5,076 nt of DNA. Source: an uncultured Halomicronema sp. (GTDB lineage Bacteria > Cyanobacteriota > Cyanobacteriia > Phormidesmidales > Phormidesmidaceae). Positions 1 to 5,076 of the stretch are shown here, in pieces. The notes beneath the pieces were generated by a model. That model was not told the origin of the DNA and ran no database searches. It saw only the letters and a list, made by a program, of their open reading frames with translations. How positions within the stretch are numbered: position 1 is the first letter of the stretch; every line of letters starts with the position of its first letter. The stretch is taken from positions 1 to 5,076 of the forward strand of contig CALCPB010000458.1 of the NCBI GenBank assembly GCA_937897665.1, given 5' to 3'. The translations under genes and the position numbers were made by a program.

Positions 1-510
1 ATGGGAGACCGTGGCTTGAGCAAGGGCCTGCTGGCGCGTGGGGAGCCCTCGAGGCTGGGGCGCGATCGCGACGGCAAAAACTACCCGATAGAGAGTGAAG
101 TAATTGGGTCAAATCAGCCAGGTTCTCGTGGTTTGATGAGGTAGGCGTCACACCATACAGGCACCGGCTCAGGGAGCTTTCTGTAATTAAACCCTCTCTT
201 GCAGTCCACTCTGATCGACTATCGATTGAGGATGGCCGCAAATCATGCCGTCGCCCCAGTTAGTTCGACGAGGTGGCCTGTGGCCCAACCAGTGCCCTCG
301 GAAGCTACCGTTTACACACATCTGGTAAACGGATTCGAAATTCTGCGTGAGTCCCCTTTTTCCTCACCATTCTGAGATCAGGTCGGCGTCCACAATTTCC
401 CAAAAGCCAGAGATTCAGGGGGACAGTCCCTTGCCATAATCAACCAGAGACTGCTGTATCAGCCATGCGCTTCGTCGCCTTCAGGCTCGCCCACTACGTC
501 CGCATTACCT
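1..510. other. Left flank with no assignable gene
   Basis: No reading frame here resembles a protein I recognise. The + frame beginning at base 1 stays open to a TAG at 142-144 (47 codons) and could be the tail of a gene entering from the left, but the sequence is too short to identify. A 47-codon ATG frame at 232-375 lacks a properly spaced ribosome site and is also unrecognised. The stretch holds one HIP1 octamer (62-69), a hairpin (308-332), and a short palindrome, GGGAC-A-GTCCC (420-430). CATAAT at 435-440 could be a -10 element for trmD, but no good -35 hexamer stands before it. Confidence 0.5.
308..332. repeat. Perfect 8-bp inverted repeat (hairpin)
   Basis: CCGTTTAC at 308-315 and GTAAACGG at 325-332 are exact reverse complements around a 9-base loop. 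The T-run that might make this an intrinsic terminator begins only at 357, about 25 bases downstream, so a classical terminator is not supported. It may be a protein-binding dyad or part of the trmD upstream leader. Its role is unknown. Confidence 0.5.
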
Positions 511-527
511 ATGACCGCTAATCCTCC

Positions 528-531
528 GGAG
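528..531 (+). promoter_or_regulatory. Ribosome binding site favouring the TTG start of trmD
   Basis: GGAG lies 6 bases before TTG 538. The upstream ATG at 511 has no Shine-Dalgarno-like sequence before it. Translating from TTG 538 gives an N-terminus reading M-R-F-D-I-V-T-L-F-P, the usual beginning of TrmD proteins. The site therefore decides the start in favour of 538. Confidence 0.6.
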
Positions 532-537
532 TCATCG

Positions 538-1245
538 TTGAGATTTGATATCGTCACCCTGTTTCCTGACTTCTTCACCTCGGCCTTGCAGTCGGGGCTG
601 TTGGGCAAAGCGCTGGCGCGGGGAATCGCCTCCGTCAACTTAGTCAATCCTCGCGATTTCACCACGGATAAGCACCGCAAGGTTGATGACGAACCCTACG
701 GTGGTGGCGTCGGCATGTTGATGAAGCCAGAGCCCATTTTTGCGGCAGTCGAGTCTTTGCCAGTGTATCCTCGCCGCGAAGTCATCTTGCTCACCCCCCA
801 GGGTGAAACCATGACTCAGCCTCTGTTTCGCACGCTCAACACCACGTTGGATCAGATGGTGCTGATTTGCGGCCATTACGAAGGAGTGGATGAACGGGTG
901 CTGCATCTGGTCGATCGCGAGGTGTCGCTGGGTGATTTTGTCCTCACCTGCGGTGAAATCCCGGCGTTGACCCTGATTAATGGGGTCGTGCGACTGCGTC
1001 CCGGCACGGTGGGTAAAGCTGATTCGCTAAAGTTCGAAAGCTTTGAAGCCGATCTGTTGGATTATCCCCAGTACACGCGACCAGCAGAGTTTCGCCACTG
1101 GTCGGTACCGGCGGTGTTGAGATCGGGCGATCACGGCGCGATCGCCCAGTGGCGTCAAGCACAGCAGATTGAGAGAACGCGGCAGCGGCGGCCTGATCTT
1201 TATCAAACTTGGCAAAGGCAACAAAATGCTGATGACCCTCAGTAA
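538..1245 (+). CDS. trmD: tRNA (guanine(37)-N1)-methyltransferase TrmD
   Basis: TrmD transfers a methyl group from S-adenosylmethionine to N1 of G37, next to the anticodon, in tRNAs reading CNN and some other codons, which prevents +1 frameshifting. It is a cytoplasmic SPOUT-class homodimer with a trefoil-knot SAM site. Numbered from TTG 538 (235 residues), the visible motifs are LFPDFF (8-13), YGGGVGM (54-60), LLTPQG (84-89), CGHYEGVDERV (111-121), EVSLGDFVLTCGE (128-140), RLRPG (152-156) and LLDYPQYTRP (173-182). The Asp at 175 corresponds to the catalytic base of the family. The C-terminal helical part ends with an RRPDL motif. The start is chosen from the GGAG site and the family N-terminus; ATG 511 would add nine non-conserved residues. 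One oddity is Cys138, where the family normally has the first glycine of a GG pair in the knot. ispF follows after 107 bases with no clear terminator, so co-transcription is possible. Confidence 0.96.
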   Translation: MRFDIVTLFPDFFTSALQSGLLGKALARGIASVNLVNPRDFTTDKHRKVDDEPYGGGVGMLMKPEPIFAAVESLPVYPRREVILLTPQGETMTQPLFRTLNTTLDQMVLICGHYEGVDERVLHLVDREVSLGDFVLTCGEIPALTLINGVVRLRPGTVGKADSLKFESFEADLLDYPQYTRPAEFRHWSVPAVLRSGDHGAIAQWRQAQQIERTRQRRPDLYQTWQRQQNADDPQ

Positions 1246-1352
1246 TCCCGCTGAGTTCAGTCCCCAATTTTGATTAAAATCTTATGGAGTGAACGAAAAC
1301 TTCATCAAATGTGTCGGAGATCACTTAAGCTCTAAGTAAATTTGCTACCATA

Positions 1353-1841
1353 ATGAACATGAGCATACGGATTGGCAATGGCTACGATATCCATCGCCTA
1401 GTCGCCGACCGTCCTTTAATTATCGGCGGCGTCAACATTGCACACGACAAGGGATTGCTAGGTCATAGTGATGCCGACGTGCTGACCCATGCCGTTGCCG
1501 ATGCTTTGCTAGGAGCCCTCAGTCTGGGCGATATTGGCACCTACTTTCCCCCCAGTGACCCCCAATGGGCGGGTGCCGATAGCCTCATTCTCTTAGCTCA
1601 GGTCTATCAGATGGTGCGCGATCGCGGTTGGGCGATCGCCAATGTCGATAGCGTGATCGTCGCTGAACGCCCCAAGTTAAAGCCCCACATTGCCGACATC
1701 CGGAAGTCTCTCGCCGAGGTGTTGGCGCTTGCCCCCGATCAGGTGGGCGTAAAGGCGACAACAAATGAAAAATTAGGCCCCACCGGTAGAGAGGAAGGGA
1801 TCGCGGCCTATGCTGTAGTGCTGATCTCTCAATCGGCTTAA
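1353..1841 (+). CDS. ispF: 2-C-methyl-D-erythritol 2,4-cyclodiphosphate synthase IspF
   Basis: IspF cyclises CDP-methylerythritol 2-phosphate to methylerythritol 2,4-cyclodiphosphate, releasing CMP. This is the fifth step of the MEP isoprenoid pathway, which in cyanobacteria feeds carotenoids, phytol and quinone tails. The 162-residue length is normal for the family (about 160), which forms a trimer with active sites between subunits. Metal ligands are visible: Asp12 and His14 in GNGYDIHRL, and His46 in [23 protein letters not shown] (34-42), [12 protein letters not shown] (59-70) and the C-terminal [21 protein letters not shown] region are all intact. ATG 1353 and ATG 1359 are both possible starts; neither has a good Shine-Dalgarno sequence, and 1359 leaves the shorter N-terminus common in the family. 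TAAAAT at 1275-1280 is a weak -10 candidate in the 107-base gap after trmD. Two HIP1 sites lie inside the gene. Confidence 0.97.
   Translation: MNMSIRIGNGYDIHRLVADRPLIIGGVNIAHDKGLLGHSDADVLTHAVADALLGALSLGDIGTYFPPSDPQWAGADSLILLAQVYQMVRDRGWAIANVDSVIVAERPKLKPHIADIRKSLAEVLALAPDQVGVKATTNEKLGPTGREEGIAAYAVVLISQSA
1618..1639. repeat. Pair of HIP1 octamers inside ispF
   Basis: GCGATCGC occurs exactly at 1618-1625 and 1632-1639, six bases apart. Further exact copies lie at 62-69, 1138-1145, 2903-2910, 3050-3057 and 3378-3385, giving seven in the window. This highly iterated palindrome is a known hallmark of many cyanobacterial genomes, is tolerated inside coding sequence, and is the best lineage marker here. 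Confidence 0.9.
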
Positions 1842-2113
1842 GCAGCGTGAAATCCACCGAACGACCGGCTTTTACAGCCCAAATTGCCTCTAAAGGATGA
1901 TTTCGAGCCGCGAAAGCAGTTTGTGTCTCTCACAATACTTTTCGGCTTATGAAATTTTAGTTAATATTGCTTCGCGTTTAGTGAACTTTTTGTAAAGTGA
2001 CTGCTCGTTTTTGAATGTCATCGGGGAATCCTCTGAGGTATTGAAGCACGGGCATCTTTGCGAAGTGAGTCGATCAGGATTAGCTAGATTCAACGATCTA
2101 CAGTTTGCACAGA
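1842..2113. other. AT-rich intergenic gap between ispF and the BON-like gene
   Basis: This 272-base gap has no credible reading frame on either strand. The part from about 1930 to 2015 is distinctly AT-rich compared with the flanking genes and contains TAATAT (1962-1967), which could serve as a -10 element for the downstream gene, though no matching -35 is present. CTTCGC near 1971 and GCGAAG near 2060 are complementary but far apart. No intrinsic terminator for ispF is evident. Confidence 0.45.
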
Positions 2114-2512
2114 ATGAACATCTACCAAAATCACCCATTTACGATCGCGGGTACGTTTAGCAAAGAGGCTGCTTGCGACAAAGTTAGTCCGTTTAATTTG
2201 AGGTGGGGCTATTCTGTCCCAGAGTGGTTTCAATCAACGCCTCCCGAGCGGGTCGGGCTCAATGGCGAATATGACTACTTTGGGCTCAAGAAGCGGGTGG
2301 AGGCGGTTTTTGCTTGCCAGTTCGCGGCTTCGGAGTTGGCTCATCTCTCGGTGACGCAGCGAGGACGGGTCGTGATTTTGCAGGGCATCGTACCTGATGC
2401 CGCAGTACTCTGCCGCTTAGTTGACGCTGCCAGTCGGGTGGAAGGGGCAATTCGAGTCGATACGGCCTGGGTCACCTGCGCCACTGAAGTGCATGCCTGT
2501 GTCGCGGTTTAG
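2114..2512 (+). CDS. Small protein with a BON-like C-terminal domain, function unknown
   Basis: The product has 132 residues from ATG 2114. An upstream in-frame TTG at 2105 would add three; neither start has an obvious Shine-Dalgarno sequence. Residues about 55-122 look like a BON (OsmY/nodulation) domain: an amphipathic helix (YFGLKKRVEAVF), a strand ending in the polar turn LSVTQRGRVVILQGIV, a second helix (AVLCRLVDAASRV), then GAIRVDTAWV. That order, and the pattern V-x-L-x-G-x-V followed by a helix and a V-x-x-V-D ending, is characteristic of the domain. BON domains are thought to bind phospholipid or other hydrophobic ligands and are often exported, but no signal peptide or membrane segment is visible here. 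The N-terminal half, with SPFNLRWGY and PEWFQSTPPERVGLNGEYDY, is aromatic-rich and matches no domain I know. Four cysteines are present (21, 68, 100, 122), with a fifth near the end. The domain call rests on pattern recognition only. Confidence 0.72.
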   Translation: MNIYQNHPFTIAGTFSKEAACDKVSPFNLRWGYSVPEWFQSTPPERVGLNGEYDYFGLKKRVEAVFACQFAASELAHLSVTQRGRVVILQGIVPDAAVLCRLVDAASRVEGAIRVDTAWVTCATEVHACVAV

Positions 2513-2597
2513 CAACCCGACTTGAGCCGACTCGATGACCTTGATCGCAGCCAGCAGACCCCTCTGATGAGAACGAACTGACGGCTCCCAAGTCACC

Positions 2598-2659
2598 CTG
2601 GGCTCTGGAGCTGCCTCTAGGAAGCTGCGGCAGTCTCACTCACCGTCACCCGAGCCCGG
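2598..2659. repeat. Nested inverted repeats upstream of queG
   Basis: CTGGGCTC (2598-2605) can pair with GAGCCCGG (2652-2659) through eight positions including one G-T wobble. Inside it, CTGCC (2611-2615) pairs with GGCAG (2629-2633). The 178-base gap between the BON-like gene and queG thus contains a foldable GC-rich element. No T-run follows, so a classical terminator is not supported, and the sequence does not resemble a preQ1 riboswitch. It could be an mRNA leader structure or chance. Confidence 0.3.
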
Positions 2660-2690
2660 AGCAAACAACGATTGTCGGAGTATTGACTCA

Positions 2691-3641
2691 ATGTCGCCTG
2701 CGGTAGATACCCCCCAGATTCGCCAGCAGGCTTTGAGTTTAGGCTTTCATCAGGTGGGCATTGCCCGAGTCGACAGTAGCGCCGCTGCCACAACTCAACA
2801 AAATGACGCCCTGCAGCGCTGGTTGGCCCAGGGATTTCAGGCTGACATGGCTTGGATGACGAACCCCCGACGGCAAGATATCACTCAGGTCATGCCCGAC
2901 GTGCGATCGCTGATCTGCGTTGCGCTCAACTACTACACACCGCATCAGCGCCCCAATAATCCCGACACAGGCAAGATTTCTCGCTCTGGCTGGGGTCGCG
3001 ACTACCACCGGGTGATGCACAAAAAGCTGAAGGCGCTATCCGACTGGCTGCGATCGCGCGACGCCACTATTCACACTCGCTTTTATGCCGATACTGGCCC
3101 CGTCGCCGATAAGTTTTGGGCACAACAGGCGGGGCTCGGGTGGATTGCCAAAAATGGTAATCTCATCACCCGCAACTACGGTTCGTGGGTCTTTTTGGGC
3201 GAAATCTTGACGAACGCTGAGCTGGTGTCAGACGCGCCTCATACCGAGCATTGCGGCACCTGCACCCGCTGCCTAGAGGCCTGCCCCACCCAAGCGATTA
3301 CGGCACCCTATGTCGTCGATGCGAACCGCTGCATCGCCTACCATACCATCGAAAACCGGGATGATGCTTTGCCCAAGGCGATCGCTGACAACATGACCGG
3401 TTGGGTGGCGGGGTGCGACATCTGCCAAGACGTTTGCCCTTGGAACCAGCGGTTTGCTCAACCCACTAACGTTGAAGATTTTCAGCCCTACGCTGACAAT
3501 GTTGCTCCTGCTCTCAAGGATTTGGCCCACCTCGACGAGGCCGAGTGGAATCGCCGGTTTCCGGCTTCGGCACTGCGACGCATTAAACCGGCGATGTGGC
3601 GGCGCAATGCTCAGGCCGCACAAAACAGCCACCGTTCCTAG
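2691..3641 (+). CDS. queG: Epoxyqueuosine reductase QueG
   Basis: QueG reduces epoxyqueuosine to queuosine at the wobble position 34 of tRNAs with GUN anticodons (Asp, Asn, His, Tyr). It uses cobalamin and two [4Fe-4S] clusters in the cytoplasm. The 316-residue protein lacks the C-terminal HEAT-repeat extension of the approximately 380-residue E. coli and Bacillus enzymes. Visible elements are the N-terminal DUF1730-type cobalamin-binding region with GRDYH (102-106), the FYADTGPVADKFWAQQAGLGW block whose Asp134 matches the proposed proton donor, the cluster motif C188-x2-C191-x2-C194-x3-C198-P, then C214 in CIAYHTIENR, and C242-x2-C245-x3-C249-P. All eight expected cysteines are present, and the C-terminus has SALRRIKPAMWRRN. 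GGAG at 2677-2680 stands 10 bases before the ATG. Small oddities are Ala153 where the family usually has Gly (GWIGKN), and RSGWGRDYH where an aromatic residue is more usual. hemL follows 170 bases later behind its own promoter-like sequence. Confidence 0.96.
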   Translation: MSPAVDTPQIRQQALSLGFHQVGIARVDSSAAATTQQNDALQRWLAQGFQADMAWMTNPRRQDITQVMPDVRSLICVALNYYTPHQRPNNPDTGKISRSGWGRDYHRVMHKKLKALSDWLRSRDATIHTRFYADTGPVADKFWAQQAGLGWIAKNGNLITRNYGSWVFLGEILTNAELVSDAPHTEHCGTCTRCLEACPTQAITAPYVVDANRCIAYHTIENRDDALPKAIADNMTGWVAGCDICQDVCPWNQRFAQPTNVEDFQPYADNVAPALKDLAHLDEAEWNRRFPASALRRIKPAMWRRNAQAAQNSHRS

Positions 3642-3738
3642 CTGCCACCGACAGTTAACGTCTCGATCAGTCTCGTAACACTTCTTGACAGGGCGGCGAC
3701 TAGGGCGAAGGCGATCGATAGGATAATAAACAGGACTT

Positions 3739-3744
3739 TATAAT
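3739..3744 (+). promoter_or_regulatory. Candidate -10 element of hemL (TATAAT)
   Basis: A perfect TATAAT lies 67 bases before the hemL start codon. The hexamer at the 17-base spacing (CGATAG, 3716-3721) is a poor -35. A perfect TTGACA stands at 3685-3690 but is 48 bases upstream, too far to pair with this -10. The arrangement would fit a -10-dominated or activator-dependent cyanobacterial promoter with a transcript starting near 3751. The assignment is an inference from sequence only. Confidence 0.45.
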
Positions 3745-3746
3745 CC

Positions 3747-3783
3747 GGTCGTTCAGCGGCTCGTTCACCCTGCTGAACTGACC
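3747..3783 (+). promoter_or_regulatory. Strong hairpin in the hemL leader
   Basis: GGTCGTTCAGC (3747-3757) pairs with GCTGAAC (3772-3778) and, after a single bulged T at 3779, with GACC (3780-3783), giving 11 Watson-Crick pairs. G3758-T3771 and G3759-C3770 extend the stem, leaving a loop of about 10 bases. The 7-mer TCGTTCA also occurs twice as a direct repeat 12 bases apart (3749-3755 and 3761-3767). A 10-bp palindrome, AGACCGGTCT, follows at 3786-3795, just before the ribosome site. No T-run follows, so this is unlikely to be a simple queG terminator. It may be an mRNA stability or attenuation structure, or an operator dyad. Confidence 0.5.
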
Positions 3784-3797
3784 TCAGACCGGTCTTT

Positions 3798-3803
3798 AAG
3801 AGG
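3798..3803 (+). promoter_or_regulatory. Ribosome binding site of hemL (AAGAGG)
   Basis: AAGAGG ends 8 bases before TTG 3812, a normal Shine-Dalgarno spacing. It supports the TTG as the native start, although the downstream frame is interrupted. Confidence 0.6.
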
Positions 3804-3811
3804 AAAATACT

Positions 3812-5076
3812 TTGGTCAGCACTGCCCCATTAAAAACCACCCAATCAGCCGAAATCTTCGCCGCCGCTCAACAGCTCATGCCCGGTGGTGTTAGCTCTCA
3901 CGTACGTGCCTTCAAGTAGGACGGCGGTCAGCCTAACGTCTAAGATCGGGTGAAAGGAGCCTACATTTGGGACGTTGACAACAACCAATACATTGATTAC
4001 GTCGGCACTTGGGGCCCGGCCATTTGTGGGCATGCTCACCCCGACGTGCTGCAAGCGCTGGCCGCCGCCCTCGAAAAAGGCACCAGCTTTGGCGCACCCT
4101 GCTATTTAGAGAATGTGCTGGCCGAGATGGTAATTGATGCCGTCCCCAGCATTGAAATGGTACGGTTTGTCAACTCGGGCACCGAAGCCTGCATGGCTGT
4201 TTTGCGCCTCATGCGCGCCTTCACCGGTCGCGACAAAATCATCAAATTTGAGGGTAACTACCACGGCCACGCCGACATGTTTTTGGTCAAGGCAGGTTCC
4301 GGCGTTGCCACTTTGGGGCTACCCGATTCCCCGGGCGTGCCGAAAGCGGCTACTCAAAGCACCCTGACTGCGCCCTACAACGACTTGGCAGCGGTCAAGA
4401 AACTCTTTGAGGACAACCCTGGTGAGATCTCTGGGGTGATTTTGGAACCGGTCGTGGGCAATGCCGGGTTCATCGTTCCGGAAATGGAATTTTTGACCGG
4501 CCTGCGTGAACTCACCCGCGAGCATGATGCCCTGCTGGTGTTTGACGAAGTGATGACTGGCTTCCGCATTGCCTACGGTGGTGCCCAAGAAAAGTTTGGC
4601 GTCACCCCGGATCTGACCACCCTGGGCAAAATCATTGGCGGCGGGCTACCGGTGGGAGCCTACGGCGGTCGCCGCGACATTATGGCAATGATCGCCCCCG
4701 CCGGCCCGGTATACCAAGCCGGGACTCTATCGGGCAATCCGTTAGCGATGACGGCAGGCATCAAAACCCTCGAAATCTTGCAGCAGCCGGGCACCTATGA
4801 GCAGCTCGAAGCGACAACGAACAAGCTGATCACGGGACTGTTGGCCGCAGCCCATGAAACCGGCCATGCGGCCACCGGCGGCAATATCAGCGCCATGTTT
4901 GGCATGTTCTTTACCGACCAGGCTGTCCACAACTTTGCTGATGCCAAGCAGGCGGATACCGACAAATTTAGCCGATTCCATCGCGGCATGTTAGAAGCGG
5001 GAGTGTATCTGGCGCCGTCGCAGTACGAAGCGGGATTTAGTTCCTTAGCCCACACTGACGCCGACATTGACCAGAC
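3812..5076 (+). pseudogene. hemL: Glutamate-1-semialdehyde 2,1-aminomutase HemL, with two in-frame stops, cut by the window edge
   Basis: HemL is the PLP enzyme that converts glutamate 1-semialdehyde to 5-aminolevulinate, the first dedicated tetrapyrrole precursor for heme, chlorophyll and bilins. From TTG 3812 the N-terminus reads like cyanobacterial HemL (M-V-S-x-x-P-L-K-T-T), preceded by AAGAGG. Counting codons straight through, Arg32, Ser122-Gly-Thr, Tyr150, Asp245 and the PLP lysine Lys273 ([10 protein letters not shown]) fall at the same numbers as in the Synechococcus enzyme, so there is no insertion or deletion. However, codon 36 is TAG (3917-3919) and codon 44 is TAA (3941-3943), where the family has Ser and Phe. 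His30, Asp37 and Asn42 also replace conserved Pro, Val and Ile. Codons 45-421 are open and well conserved; about 11 more lie beyond the window (usual length about 432). Restart at GTG 3950 (codon 47) would lose Arg32, known to bind the substrate carboxylate. Family identity is certain. Whether the gene is truly broken is not: a sequence error is the likelier explanation. Confidence 0.93.

Noticed and set aside
1..144. A 47-codon open frame from ATG 1 to TAG 142-144, possibly the end of an upstream gene
   Set aside because: The protein is not recognisable, the ATG at base 1 may be chance, and other frames are also open over parts of this stretch. It is too short to call.
316..350. A tRNA-like T-loop (GGATTCGAAATTC)
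   Set aside because: The flanking stem does not pair, and no D-arm, anticodon arm or acceptor stem could be fitted around it.
465..521. An 18-codon upstream frame overlapping ATG 511 of trmD, considered as a leader peptide
   Set aside because: It has no ribosome site and no attenuation-like structure or telling codon run. With trmD starting at TTG 538 the overlap disappears.
459..680. Minus-strand open frame over the start of trmD, and similar minus-strand frames over ispF, queG and hemL
   Set aside because: They are antisense shadows of strongly conserved genes, with no family resemblance and no ribosome sites.
3685..3690. TTGACA as the -35 of the hemL promoter
   Set aside because: No good -10 lies 16-18 bases downstream, and TATAAT is 48 bases away, too far for a sigma-70-type pair.
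3899..3943. Diversity-generating retroelement signature in the A-rich changes of hemL
   Set aside because: These systems randomise positions that are A in the template; here pyrimidines became A in a housekeeping gene, and no reverse transcriptase, accessory gene or template repeat is present.
3917..3943. Stop-codon reassignment or selenocysteine/pyrrolysine-type recoding of TAG and TAA in hemL
   Set aside because: Both stop types end other genes in the window normally, two different stops would need recoding, and no recoding structure is evident.

Overview
The window is about 5.1 kb of cyanobacterial chromosome. All recognisable genes lie on the + strand. The assignment rests on seven exact copies of the octamer GCGATCGC (HIP1; about 0.08 expected by chance), on cyanobacterial-type TrmD, IspF and QueG proteins, and on a HemL whose residue numbering matches the Synechococcus enzyme exactly. 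The genus cannot be fixed from this sequence; a mid-GC filamentous cyanobacterium is only a guess.

Layout. Positions 1-537 hold no gene I can defend, only a hairpin at 308-332 and small palindromes. Then come trmD (538-1245, probably starting at a TTG), ispF (1353-1841), an AT-rich gap, a 132-residue protein with a BON-like C-terminal half (2114-2512), a gap containing nested inverted repeats, queG (2691-3641), a 170-base leader with a perfect TATAAT and a strong hairpin, and hemL (3812 to the right edge, lacking its last dozen or so codons).

The genes are core housekeeping functions. TrmD and QueG modify tRNA: TrmD makes m1G37, next to the anticodon, and QueG performs the last step of queuosine synthesis at the wobble position. 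IspF makes isoprenoid precursors by the MEP pathway, and HemL makes 5-aminolevulinate for heme, chlorophyll and bilins. The gaps of 100-270 bases suggest separately expressed genes rather than one tight operon. No mobile element, CRISPR array, defence island or clear RNA gene is visible.

The one striking anomaly is in hemL. The first 44 codons contain two in-frame stops (TAG at codon 36, TAA at codon 44) and three further odd residues. All five altered codons have A at the second position where the family has a pyrimidine. The rest of the protein is intact and in register. HemL is normally essential in cyanobacteria, so a local base-calling or assembly fault, or a second intact copy elsewhere, is more likely than a new recoding system. 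I found no convincing undescribed system here.
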